DNA of 36,060 nt, from assembly GCF_001180205.1 (NCBI RefSeq), contig NZ_CVSU01000121.1:1-36060 (forward strand), in the 5' to 3' direction. Positions 7,340 to 15,590 of this stretch are shown piece after piece (position 1 is the first letter of the stretch; every line of letters starts with the position of its first letter). The notes under the pieces are model-generated. The model was not told where the DNA came from. It did not search any database and saw only the letters and a list, made by a program, of their open reading frames with translations. The DNA comes from Candidatus Pelagibacter communis. Lineage in GTDB: Bacteria; Pseudomonadota; Alphaproteobacteria; Pelagibacterales; Pelagibacteraceae. Position numbers and translations under genes: made by a program.

Positions 7340-8127
7340 TAAGCTTTAGACTCTTCTTTTTTTGAAGAACCTTTCATTTTTTCTACAACCGCTTTTGCAC
7401 CAGCACTTAAAGCTCTTTGATCAGCTCCAATAGTTACAAAATTAAAACCTTTACCTATCATTTTTTGTGCATATTCAGGTGTACCATTATGAATACCTGC
7501 AAATATATTGTTCTTCTTTGCATGCTCTAATATTCTTAATATTTCCGAATAAGCCTTTGTGTTTTCTGCTCTATCAAAGCCAGGCTCTTCACCTATTGCT
7601 AAACTTAAATCGGCTGGTCCAATATAAATTCCATCAACACCAGGTGTTGACATAATTTCATCTAGCTTTTCTAAAGATTCTTTTGTTTCTATCATTGCTA
7701 ATTTGAGCATTTCGTCATTGGAATGTTTTGCATAATCTGAACCACCATAGATTAACCCTCTAACGGGACCAAAACTTCTATAACCATGAGGAGGGTACAT
7801 GCAGGCTTGAACAAATCTTTCTGCTTCTTCTTTATTACTTACCATCGGACATATAATTCCATAACAACCCGCATCTAGAATTTTCATTATTTGACCTGGT
7901 TCATTCCAGTTTACTCTAGCCAAAGGAGTTACATCTGTTGTTGAAATTGTTTGAAGCATTGGAAGTGCATTAGTGTAATCAACTAAACCATGCTGCATAT
8001 CAATTGTCAGAGAATCCCATCCTTGGTGAGCCATTACTTCTGCTGAAACAGTACTAGGTATTTGAAGCCAACCATTGATAACAGGTTCCCCTGCTTTCAT
8101 CATTTCTTTAGCTTTATTTTTTCTCAT
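7336..8127 (-). CDS. HpcH/HpaI-type class II pyruvate aldolase
   Basis: The enzyme family cleaves 2-keto-3-deoxy or 4-hydroxy-2-keto acids to pyruvate (or a relative) plus an aldehyde, using a divalent metal. The sequence shows the family blocks: TIDMQHG with His46, the pyruvate-binding Arg71 in LARVNW, the metal ligand Glu147 in MIETKES and Asp173 in IGPADLS. Length (263) is normal. The gene starts 2 bases after the stop of the aldehyde dehydrogenase gene, so the pair forms an operon in which aldehyde released by the aldolase could be oxidised by its partner (inference). Family members for 4-hydroxy-2-oxoheptanedioate, 2-keto-3-deoxy-L-rhamnonate and 2-dehydro-3-deoxyglucarate cannot be told apart by eye. 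Confidence 0.88.
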   Translation of the reverse strand: MRKNKAKEMMKAGEPVINGWLQIPSTVSAEVMAHQGWDSLTIDMQHGLVDYTNALPMLQTISTTDVTPLARVNWNEPGQIMKILDAGCYGIICPMVSNKEEAERFVQACMYPPHGYRSFGPVRGLIYGGSDYAKHSNDEMLKLAMIETKESLEKLDEIMSTPGVDGIYIGPADLSLAIGEEPGFDRAENTKAYSEILRILEHAKKNNIFAGIHNGTPEYAQKMIGKGFNFVTIGADQRALSAGAKAVVEKMKGSSKKEESKAY

Positions 8128-8129
8128 TT

Positions 8130-9572
8130 TTAGATTTTTAAGCCCATGTGAGTATATTTCACATTTAGATAATCTTTGATAGCACCTGATCCACCTTCAC
8201 GACCATAACCAGTTTGTTTTATTCCTCCAAAAGGCGCTTCAGCAATAGCAACAACTCCAGTATTAACTGCAACACAACCAGACTCTAGTTTTTCAGATCC
8301 AATATGAGCTTTATCCATGGAATTTGTATAAAGGTAACTACATAAACCTAAGTCGTTATCATTTGCTCTTTCAATTACTTCATCAAAGGTTTTAAAAGTT
8401 AATATTGGAACTAGTGGACCAAAAGGTTCTTCTTTCATTATTGTAAAATTATCTTTTACATCATCAAAAACAGTTGGTTCGTAATAATATCCTTTATTAA
8501 AACCAGAAGGTCTTTGTCCACCCATTAATACTTTTGCTCCTTCTTTTTTAGTAGTTTCAACTAGTTTTTCTATTTCTTCCAATCTTTTGGCTGTTGTTAA
8601 AGGTCCTAGATCCACACCTTTATCCATACCGTTTCCAATTTTTAATTTTTTTGCTCTTTCGATAAAAGCATCAACAAACTCCTCTTTTCTGTTTTCTTGG
8701 ATATAAAATCTATTCGGTGAGATACAAACCTGACCGTTATTTCTAAATTTACCAGTTATTGCTATATCAGCTACTTTGTTCATATCCACATCTTCACATA
8801 CAATAAAAGGAGAGTGTCCGCTAAGCTCCATAGTAACTCTTTGAACTTTATCAGCTGCTTTTTTTAAAATAATTTTACCAACTCTAGTTGATCCAGTAAC
8901 TGAAACTTTTTTAATTATATCCGACTCCATTAATTCATTTGATATTTCAGCTGGATCACCTGACAAAAGACTAACCACACCATCTGGTACTCCAGCTTCT
9001 TTACAAATGTTTACTAATTCCATTACAGCACCAGGTGTAATTACATCTGGCTTACAAATTACAGAACATCCTGCAGCTAGGGCAGTAGAAATTTTTCTAG
9101 ATGCTAAAACTATTGGGAAATTCCAAGGAACTAAAGCTGCAACAACTCCAACAGGTTGATAATACACATGAACTCTAGTATCTGGAAATCTACTTTGTTG
9201 TGTTTGTCCATAAATTCTTTTTGTTTCTTCAGCATTCCACTCAAAAATATCAGCTCCACCACCAACTTCACCAACTGCTTCTGCAAGAGGTTTTCCAACT
9301 TCAAGAGTTAACCATTTTGCTATAATATCTTTTTTCTCTCTCATCATGTCTGCAATTTTTCTAAGAACATAAGCTCTTTGCCATGGTGCAGTGTTTTTCC
9401 AAACTTCCAAACCTTTTTCTGCAGACTTTAATGCTTTTTGTACTTCAATAGATGAAGCTTTCGATGCTTTTCCAATCACCTCTTCTGTTGCAGGATTGAT
9501 TACATCGTAAGTTTCTTTCTTTTCAGCTTGTTGCCATTTACCATCAATGAATTGTCCAAATTTTTCGTACAT
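8130..9572 (-). CDS. NAD(P)-dependent aldehyde dehydrogenase (succinate-semialdehyde-dehydrogenase-like)
   Basis: This is a full-length ALDH-superfamily protein (480 residues). The oxyanion Asn is in VPWNFP (about 151), the cofactor motif VTGSTRVGK lies at 225-233, the general base Glu249 is in TMELSGHSP and the nucleophile Cys283 is in NNGQVCISPNRF. The C-terminal FGGIKQTGYGREGG block is that of the SSADH/lactaldehyde/glycolaldehyde group. It lacks the features of methylmalonate-semialdehyde dehydrogenase, so it is not the IolA of classical inositol catabolism. It is the promoter-proximal gene of a two-gene operon with the HpaI aldolase and diverges from iolD across 92 bases. The true aldehyde is unknown. 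Confidence 0.9.
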   Translation of the reverse strand: MYEKFGQFIDGKWQQAEKKETYDVINPATEEVIGKASKASSIEVQKALKSAEKGLEVWKNTAPWQRAYVLRKIADMMREKKDIIAKWLTLEVGKPLAEAVGEVGGGADIFEWNAEETKRIYGQTQQSRFPDTRVHVYYQPVGVVAALVPWNFPIVLASRKISTALAAGCSVICKPDVITPGAVMELVNICKEAGVPDGVVSLLSGDPAEISNELMESDIIKKVSVTGSTRVGKIILKKAADKVQRVTMELSGHSPFIVCEDVDMNKVADIAITGKFRNNGQVCISPNRFYIQENRKEEFVDAFIERAKKLKIGNGMDKGVDLGPLTTAKRLEEIEKLVETTKKEGAKVLMGGQRPSGFNKGYYYEPTVFDDVKDNFTIMKEEPFGPLVPILTFKTFDEVIERANDNDLGLCSYLYTNSMDKAHIGSEKLESGCVAVNTGVVAIAEAPFGGIKQTGYGREGGSGAIKDYLNVKYTHMGLKI

Positions 9573-9616
9573 AGAATTTATTTTTAAGTTTACTTTATTA
9601 GGTTTTTTAATTTATA

Positions 9617-9645
9617 AATAGAATTATATATAAACACTATACATA
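9617..9645. promoter_or_regulatory. Motif related to that at 5041-5074, between ALDH operon and iolD
   Basis: The sequence contains ATAGAATTATATATA followed by CTATACAT (9637-9644). CTATACAT is the exact inverted copy of ATGTATAG at 5041-5048, and the first part resembles TATAGAAATTATATATA. As at 5041 it lies in a divergent gap, here between aldehyde dehydrogenase and iolD. A shared operator would tie the two promoter regions into one regulon; AT-rich chance similarity is the alternative. Confidence 0.3.
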
Positions 9646-9664
9646 TTAAAAGATAAACATATTT

Positions 9665-11509
9665 ATGAAAAAAATTACCCTCACATGTGCTCATGCAATA
9701 GTTAAATATTTAATTGCTCAGAAAATATTAATTAACGGCAAAAAAGAACCATTATTTCCAGGTGTCTTTGGAATTTTTGGACACGGAAACGTAGCTTGCT
9801 TAGGTCAAGCATTAGAGGAAAATCAAAAAGAACTTCCAACATATAGAGGGCACCATGAACAAAATATGGCTCTTACAGGAATTGGTTATGCTAGAGCAAA
9901 AAGAAGACAACAAATTTTTGTAGCAACATCCTCAGTTGGACCTGGTGCAACAAATATGGTTACGGCTGCAGCAGTTGCTATGAGTAACAGATTGCCAATT
10001 TTATTTTTACCTGGAGACACTTATGCAAATAGAATGCCAGATCCAGTATTGCAACAAGTTGAGCATTTTAATAATCCTAATATTACAGCTAATGATGCGT
10101 TTAAACCTGTAACAAGATATTTTGATCGAATAACTAGACCAGAACAAATTATTCAATCATTTCCAGCAGCAGTTCAAACAATGTTAGATCCTGCAGATTG
10201 TGGTCCTGCATGTATTGCTTTAAGTCAAGATATACAAGGCCAAACTTTTGATTATCCTGAAGAATTTTTTAATGAAAGAGTACACGCGATTAGAAGACCA
10301 AGACCAGATGAATTTCAAATTAAAGAGGCAGCAGAAAAAATTAAGTCATCTAAAAATCCAATTATAATTTCTGGTGGCGGGGTTTTTTACTCACATGCAA
10401 TGGATGAGTTGAGTCAGTTTGCAATTAAACATAACATACCAGTCACTCAAACTGTAATGGGATATTCTACAATGAAAAGAGATCATTCTCATTTCGCAGG
10501 CCAGATTGGTGGTTTAGGTGGAAAAAATACAAATACTTTGGCAAAAGAAACAGATTTAGCAATTGCAGTTGGGACCAAACTTGCAGATTTTACAACTGGA
10601 TCATGGGCAAATTTTGAAAACAAAAATTTTAAACTTGTTTCAATAAATGTATCAAGATTTGATGCTAACAAACATTTAGCTCAAGCTGTCATTGGAGATG
10701 CTAAAGTTTCATTAACTGAGCTTTCTCAAGCATTAGGTAGTTGGAAAGCTGGAGATGAATGGAATAAAAAATCTCAAACTGAACTCAAATCATGGAATGA
10801 ACATATAGATAAAGAGAGTGCCCCGACAAATCAAGAAGTTCCAAGTTATGTTCAGGTAATTGGTGCAATTTACAGAAACTCTGATCCAACAGATATTGCT
10901 GTTACTGCAGCTGGAGGTTTGGTTGGTGAAGTTGTTCAAGTTTGGAGACCTAGAGAATTAAATACTCATGAAACAGAGTGGGGCTTTAGTTGTATGAGTT
11001 ATGAAATTTCTGGAGCACTAGGAATTAAAATGGCTAATCCAGATAAAGAAGTAATTTCTTTTGTAGGAGATGGTTCTTATCTTCTGAATAATACAGATAT
11101 TTATTCATCAGTTATTACAAAAAATAAATTGATTATAGTTGTTTGTGACAATGGTGGGTTTGCAGTTATCAATCGACTTCAATTATTTAAAGGCGGTAAA
11201 GAGTATAATAACTTATTAAAGAGCTCAAATACTCCTGGATTAGTTGATGTTGATTTTGCAAAACATGCAGAAAGTATGGGTGCTAAGTCTGAACATGTTA
11301 ATTCAATTTCAGATCTAGAAGCTGCATTTAAGAGAGCAAAAGCATCTGATGTAACATACGTTATTTCAATTAAAACTCATGCTTATAAATGGGTTGAGGG
11401 ATCAGCTTTTTGGGATAGTCCCACACTAGAAATTCCGACTACTAAAGAAAATGAAGAAGCTTTAAAACTTTATAAAGAAGGAAAAGGCAAACAAAGACAA
11501 GGTGTATAA
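9665..11509 (+). CDS. iolD: 3D-trihydroxycyclohexane-1,2-dione hydrolase IolD
   Basis: IolD is the thiamin-diphosphate-dependent hydrolase that opens the ring of 3D-(3,5/4)-trihydroxycyclohexane-1,2-dione to 5-deoxy-D-glucuronate. The 614 residues follow the ThDP three-domain plan. The cofactor-activating Glu65 is in YRGHHEQNMA, the family block SSVGPGATNMVTAAAVA follows, then DPVLQQVEH and DYPEEFF with IRRPRP, both typical of IolD. The ThDP/Mg motif starts at VGDGSYLLNN (about 465) and ends at VVCDNGGF. It starts the plus-strand operon that continues into a Gfo/Idh protein after 6 bases, a hydroxyacid dehydrogenase and the ABC importer. The last 59 bases before its stop are duplicated in inverted orientation at the left window edge. 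Being ThDP-dependent, it links inositol use to thiamin supply. Confidence 0.94.
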   Translation: MKKITLTCAHAIVKYLIAQKILINGKKEPLFPGVFGIFGHGNVACLGQALEENQKELPTYRGHHEQNMALTGIGYARAKRRQQIFVATSSVGPGATNMVTAAAVAMSNRLPILFLPGDTYANRMPDPVLQQVEHFNNPNITANDAFKPVTRYFDRITRPEQIIQSFPAAVQTMLDPADCGPACIALSQDIQGQTFDYPEEFFNERVHAIRRPRPDEFQIKEAAEKIKSSKNPIIISGGGVFYSHAMDELSQFAIKHNIPVTQTVMGYSTMKRDHSHFAGQIGGLGGKNTNTLAKETDLAIAVGTKLADFTTGSWANFENKNFKLVSINVSRFDANKHLAQAVIGDAKVSLTELSQALGSWKAGDEWNKKSQTELKSWNEHIDKESAPTNQEVPSYVQVIGAIYRNSDPTDIAVTAAGGLVGEVVQVWRPRELNTHETEWGFSCMSYEISGALGIKMANPDKEVISFVGDGSYLLNNTDIYSSVITKNKLIIVVCDNGGFAVINRLQLFKGGKEYNNLLKSSNTPGLVDVDFAKHAESMGAKSEHVNSISDLEAAFKRAKASDVTYVISIKTHAYKWVEGSAFWDSPTLEIPTTKENEEALKLYKEGKGKQRQGV

Positions 11510-11515
11510 ACCTGT

Positions 11516-12670
11516 ATGAACAAAGTATTTAAAGTCGGTCTTATAGGCTGTGGTCATATCGCTGAGACATACTTTAGGGGGCAACAATATTTTAATAATT
11601 TTAAAATTATTGCATGTGCAGATATTGATCAAAAAGCAGCCGATAAATGTGCAAAATTATATAATATTAAATCTAAAACAGTTCCGGAAATTTTAAAAGA
11701 CAATGAAATAGAAATTATTTTAAACTTAACAATCCCACAATCTCATTATTCAGTCTCAAAAAAAGTTTTGACTTCAGGTAAACATGTTTATTCAGAAAAA
11801 CCATTAGCAACTTATTTTGCAAAAGGTAAAGAACTCGTCTCACTAGCAAAAAAAAATAAACTTTATCTTGGAAATGCTCCAGATACATTTTTAGGTGGAG
11901 GAATTCAAAAAGCTCGAGAATTAATTGACTCTGATTTGATTGGAGAGATTAAATTGGGCAATGCCATTTTTGCATTTCCAGGGGTAGAGTCTTTTCATCC
12001 AAAACCTGAGTCATGGTATAAAAAAGAAGGAGGTCCAGTAATAGATATGGGACCATACTTTTTTACAACTTTAGTAAATTTACTTGGACCAGCAAAACAA
12101 GTGCAAGGAAGAACATTAACAGCCTTTAAAAAAAGAATTTATGGAGCGGGTCCAAAAAAAAATAAATCATTTAAAGTTGAAACTCCTACAACATATTTAG
12201 CAACAATCCAATTTCACAGCGGTGCTATAATTCAAGTAACACTTTCTTTTGATGTAATTAATCATCAAAGAAATCACATGGAGCTTTATGGCACAAAGGG
12301 ATCGATAATTGTTCCAGATCCTAATATGTTTGGTGGTTCTGTTTTTGTTTCTGTTACAGAAGGTGGAAAATGGGGTGAACATAAAACAGATAAGATGCAT
12401 TTAGGAAAAATAAACATAACTTCTTCTAGTGGAAGATCAAATGAAGCTGCTACTAATGCTAACTATCGAAGTGTTGGTTTATCTGAAATGTTATATTCTA
12501 TTCAGAAAAATAAAAAGCATAGGTGTTCAGGTGATTTATCTTTACATGTATTAGATATAATCGAGTCAACCATGAGGGCAGCAAATACTGGAATTCCTCA
12601 AAAGATTCAAACAAAATGTGATAGACCAAAAAAATTTACTGAAGAAGAAGTAAAAAAAATTTTAATTTAG
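11516..12670 (+). CDS. Gfo/Idh/MocA-family oxidoreductase
   Basis: A 384-residue NAD(P)-dependent sugar or polyol oxidoreductase. The Rossmann motif GLIGCGHIAE is at residues 8-17, ACADID ends the second strand and the EKP signature is at 94-96 with the catalytic Lys95. Where many members have a DxxxH pair, this one reads GGPVIDMGPYFFTTL, keeping the Asp but lacking the His; this is a recognised look for one Gfo/Idh subgroup. Position directly after iolD (6-base gap) makes an inositol or inositol-derivative dehydrogenase the natural guess, which would fill the IolG role, but the sequence alone does not prove it. The stop overlaps the next gene's GTG start by one base. Confidence 0.85.
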   Translation: MNKVFKVGLIGCGHIAETYFRGQQYFNNFKIIACADIDQKAADKCAKLYNIKSKTVPEILKDNEIEIILNLTIPQSHYSVSKKVLTSGKHVYSEKPLATYFAKGKELVSLAKKNKLYLGNAPDTFLGGGIQKARELIDSDLIGEIKLGNAIFAFPGVESFHPKPESWYKKEGGPVIDMGPYFFTTLVNLLGPAKQVQGRTLTAFKKRIYGAGPKKNKSFKVETPTTYLATIQFHSGAIIQVTLSFDVINHQRNHMELYGTKGSIIVPDPNMFGGSVFVSVTEGGKWGEHKTDKMHLGKINITSSSGRSNEAATNANYRSVGLSEMLYSIQKNKKHRCSGDLSLHVLDIIESTMRAANTGIPQKIQTKCDRPKKFTEEEVKKILI

Positions 12671-13692
12671 TGTCAAAGCCAATTGTTATTTCTGATCCTT
12701 TTCCAAGAACATTGAGTCTGATTTTCACAAAAAAAAAATTAATAGAATTAAAAACTAAATATAAGATTTTAATAGCACCTAATAAAAAAAAAAGACAATT
12801 TTATGAAAACTATATTGATAAGGCTACTTTCATTATAGGTCAGCCAGACTTAGATAAAAAAATTTTGTCAAAAGCAAAAAAATTGAAAGCAATAATCAAT
12901 GTTGAAAGTAATTTTATGAATAACGTTGATTATGTTTATTGTGCTAAAAAGGGGATCTATGTAATTGCAACTTCTCCAGTGTTTTCAAATCCTGTCGCTG
13001 AAATTGCATTAGGAATGACACTTTCTCTATTAAGGAATATTCATAATGCTCATTTTGATTTTATAAAAGGTAAAGAAAAATATGGCTTGGAAAGTAATTT
13101 AAAAGCATCGTTATTATCAGGAAAAAAAATTGGATTAATGGGTTTTGGTGATTTAGCTAAATCTTTATATCCAATGTTACTTCCATTTACTAAAGATATA
13201 AATATTTATGACCCCTGGTTATCAAAGAATAAAATTAAAAGCTTTGGATTTAAACCTGTAAGTTTAAATCAAATGTTTAAAACATGTGAAATTATTTATG
13301 TTTTAGCTGCTGTAACAACTAAGAATAAAAATTTAATTAATAAAAATTTAATTAACAAAATGAAACCTAACTCGCTATTCATATTGATGAGTCGAGCAGC
13401 AGTTGTAAATTTTAAAGATTTAATCAATAGAGTTAAAAAGGGAGATTTATATGTAGCTACTGACGTATTTCCTGAAGAACCAGTGAGAAAAAATGACCCA
13501 ATTAGGAAAGTCAAAAATATTTTGTTTTCAGCGCATAGAGCAGGAGCTTTGACTGAGGCCTTTTATAATATGGGGGATATAGTTTTAAAGGACATGCATC
13601 TAATTTCAAAAAATTTAAAACCAAAATTTTGCAAAAAAGCTGAACTGAAAACAGTGGGGTTATTAGCCTCAAAACCAGTTGCAATTAATTGA
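12670..13692 (+). CDS. D-2-hydroxyacid dehydrogenase family protein
   Basis: This 340-residue protein is a second D-isomer-specific 2-hydroxyacid dehydrogenase, distinct from the one at 1190-2146. The cofactor motif is GLMGFGDLAKS (about 156-166) with YDPW at the end of the following strand. Catalytic residues appear as Arg in MSRAAVV, Glu in DVFPEEPV and His in FSAHRAGA. The substrate domain is Lys-rich and divergent. The start is GTG within the TAGTG junction, overlapping the previous stop by one base, so translation is probably coupled. Lying in the iolD operon suggests work on a 2-hydroxy or 2-keto acid from inositol or its stereoisomers (inference). Confidence 0.82.
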   Translation: MSKPIVISDPFPRTLSLIFTKKKLIELKTKYKILIAPNKKKRQFYENYIDKATFIIGQPDLDKKILSKAKKLKAIINVESNFMNNVDYVYCAKKGIYVIATSPVFSNPVAEIALGMTLSLLRNIHNAHFDFIKGKEKYGLESNLKASLLSGKKIGLMGFGDLAKSLYPMLLPFTKDINIYDPWLSKNKIKSFGFKPVSLNQMFKTCEIIYVLAAVTTKNKNLINKNLINKMKPNSLFILMSRAAVVNFKDLINRVKKGDLYVATDVFPEEPVRKNDPIRKVKNILFSAHRAGALTEAFYNMGDIVLKDMHLISKNLKPKFCKKAELKTVGLLASKPVAIN

Positions 13693-13714
13693 TATTTTAA
13701 TAATTTTATAAATT

Positions 13715-14464
13715 ATGTCGTCAACTAGCAATCCACTATTAGAAGCCAAAGGAATAACAAAATATTTTGGAACTATTACTGCGTTAGAAAATGTTAATCT
13801 AAAAGTTCATGCTGGAGAATGTTTGGGTGTAGTTGGAGATAATGGAGCAGGAAAATCAACTTTAATGAAAGTTTTGTCGGGACTTTATAAACCAAGCGCA
13901 GGTTCCTTATTTTTTCAAGGTAAAGAAGAAATACTAGAAAGTCCAAGAGACTCTCAAAACCTAGGTTTAGAAATGGTTTATCAAGATCTTGCTTTAGCAG
14001 GCAATTTACCTATTGGTGAAAATATTTTTTTAGGAAGAGAGCCAACAAAAAATTTAGGATTTTTAAAATTATTAGATTTTAATAAAATTAAAGAGTTAAC
14101 TAATGCTCATTTAGATAAGTTAAAAATAAATGTTAAAAGTGCTGATCAAAAAGTAGAGGAACTTTCAGGTGGTCAAAGACAAGCTGTAGCAATCGCAAGA
14201 TCAACAGCCTTTAATGCTAAAGTAGTAATTATGGATGAACCAACTGCAGCATTAGCGATCAAAGAAGTTGGTAAAGTTTTAGATCTTATTAATAGTTTAA
14301 AAAAAACAGGTGTTGGAGTAATTGTAATAAGTCATAGAATGGATGATATTTTTACAGTTTGTGATCGTGTAATGGCTTTATTCCAAGGAACAAATTTTGC
14401 AGAAGCTAGCCTTTCAAATACTTCAAGAGATGAAGTTATTGGATGGATTATGGGTAAAAAATAA
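13715..14464 (+). CDS. Sugar ABC importer, ATP-binding protein (RbsA/FrcA-type, single domain)
   Basis: This is the ATPase of a ribose/inositol-type importer. The Walker A motif GDNGAGKST lies near residues 41-49, the Q-loop in MVYQDLAL, the signature in LSGGQRQAVAIARS (about 150) and Walker B in VVIMDEPTAAL (about 168-178), then the His switch in ISHRMDD. At 249 residues it is a single ATPase domain, as in FrcA, not the tandem 500-residue form of RbsA, so a homodimer is expected. It follows the hydroxyacid dehydrogenase by 22 bases and precedes the permease by one base. Substrate is inferred to be myo-inositol or an isomer from the iolD operon. Confidence 0.9.
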   Translation: MSSTSNPLLEAKGITKYFGTITALENVNLKVHAGECLGVVGDNGAGKSTLMKVLSGLYKPSAGSLFFQGKEEILESPRDSQNLGLEMVYQDLALAGNLPIGENIFLGREPTKNLGFLKLLDFNKIKELTNAHLDKLKINVKSADQKVEELSGGQRQAVAIARSTAFNAKVVIMDEPTAALAIKEVGKVLDLINSLKKTGVGVIVISHRMDDIFTVCDRVMALFQGTNFAEASLSNTSRDEVIGWIMGKK

Positions 14465-14465
14465 T

Positions 14466-15479
14466 ATGGAAGATAAAGATAAAAAAATAGAAAGTTTGCA
14501 CTTAAAATTAATTCCGTACTTTGAAAAGTATGGAATACTTCTTTTGTTAGTTCTTATGATTCTGGTAATGCATATTTTACAACCAGATGTGTTTTTATCA
14601 TGGAGAAATGTAACCAATGTTTTTAAACAAATATCCTGGCAATCAATGCTAGCTCTAGGAGTATTTATGGTAATTGTGACAGCAGGAATTGATCTTTCTG
14701 TTGGCTCTATAATGATGTTATCTCTTATGATTTTAGCTGTCGTTGCAAAAGCAGGAGCCCCCTGGTTCATTGTAGTAATTACGCCATTGATTGCAGGTTT
14801 TTTGTGTGGGTTATTTAATGGTTTAGGTATTACTTTATTACGGATGCCTCATCCTTTTATAATGACTTTGGGCACACTTTATATATTTAGAGGTGCAGGA
14901 AATTTAATTTCAGGTGGTACTCCTATTAGTGGTTTTACAGATGAAGTTAGATATTTGGGACATGGAAGAATTGATCTTCAATGGTTGGGATTAGAAAAAT
15001 CTCAATATTTACCTGTAAGTTTAGTATTAATTGCAATTGTTTATATAATTTTTTGGATTTTTTTAAATAAGAGTAAAACTGGTAAATGGATTTATGCAAT
15101 TGGAGGCAATCCAAATGCAGCTAGAGCTTCAGGAATAAATGTAAATAAAATTTTGATTATTGTTTATTCTTTGTGTGGTTTTTTATCTGGTATTGGTGCT
15201 TTAATTTTAGCTGGAAGAACTGACTCAGGGTATCCAAATGCTGGACTTCAGTCAGAACTCGATGCGATTGCTGCTTGTATTATTGGTGGAGCAAGTTTTT
15301 TTGGAGGAAGAGGAACTGTGCTTGGAGTTTTTGCTGGAGTTATGATTATGGGTATTCTTCGTAATGGACTAAACTTAATGGATGTAAGTTCATTTTGGCA
15401 ACAAGTGTTAATCGGCTCAATTATAGTTTTAGCTGTTTATATAGACGTGCTAAGAAGAGATATTGGAACAAGAAAATAA
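14466..15479 (+). CDS. Sugar ABC importer, membrane permease (RbsC family)
   Basis: An inner-membrane permease of the branched-chain/ribose (BPD_transp_2) family with about 8-10 hydrophobic segments. The family blocks ALGVFMVIVTAGIDLSVGS, MPHPFIMTLGTLYIFRGAGNL and AIGGNPNAARASGINV are clear, as is the C-terminal AIAACIIGGASFFGGRGTV. I place the start at the ATG one base after the ATPase stop (337 residues) rather than at an earlier in-frame ATG inside the ATPase gene. It pairs with 13715-14464 and the binding protein downstream. Its periplasmic loop before the last membrane block is of ordinary length, unlike the permease at 24912. Confidence 0.9.
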   Translation: MEDKDKKIESLHLKLIPYFEKYGILLLLVLMILVMHILQPDVFLSWRNVTNVFKQISWQSMLALGVFMVIVTAGIDLSVGSIMMLSLMILAVVAKAGAPWFIVVITPLIAGFLCGLFNGLGITLLRMPHPFIMTLGTLYIFRGAGNLISGGTPISGFTDEVRYLGHGRIDLQWLGLEKSQYLPVSLVLIAIVYIIFWIFLNKSKTGKWIYAIGGNPNAARASGINVNKILIIVYSLCGFLSGIGALILAGRTDSGYPNAGLQSELDAIAACIIGGASFFGGRGTVLGVFAGVMIMGILRNGLNLMDVSSFWQQVLIGSIIVLAVYIDVLRRDIGTRK

Positions 15480-15510
15480 TTTACACGTATTAGTTGTTTT
15501 AATCTAATTT

Positions 15511-15521
15511 AGAACTGTTCT
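15511..15521. promoter_or_regulatory. Short palindrome upstream of binding-protein gene
   Basis: AGAACTGTTCT is a perfect 5-bp inverted repeat around one base, in the 111-base gap before the importer's binding protein. It may be an operator or a chance palindrome. The gap length suggests the binding-protein gene has its own promoter here. Confidence 0.2.
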
Positions 15522-15578
15522 TATTAACTGTTGAATTCTTTTTAAATTTTCGATTAAATTTAATTTTAAAAAACAACT

Positions 15579-15585
15579 AAGGGGA
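15579..15585 (+). promoter_or_regulatory. Strong Shine-Dalgarno of binding-protein gene
   Basis: AAGGGGA lies 5 bases before the ATG at 15591. Most genes in this window lack a visible Shine-Dalgarno, so this one marks a highly translated product and fixes the start. Confidence 0.7.
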
Positions 15586-15590
15586 AATAT

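Noticed and set aside
8130..9572. Considered IolA/MmsA (malonate-semialdehyde dehydrogenase)
   Set aside because: The sequence has SSADH-type motifs around the catalytic Cys and C-terminus rather than those of CoA-acylating MMSDH.
14397..14465. Earlier in-frame ATG for the permease, giving 23 extra residues
   Set aside because: It lies inside the ATPase gene and adds a non-conserved extension; the ATG one base after the ATPase stop fits the operon pattern and family N-terminus.
14423..14770. Antisense reading frame of 115 codons opposite the ATPase/permease junction
   Set aside because: It lies wholly opposite well-supported genes, has low-complexity composition and no recognisable motif; other antisense frames in the window were rejected for the same reason.
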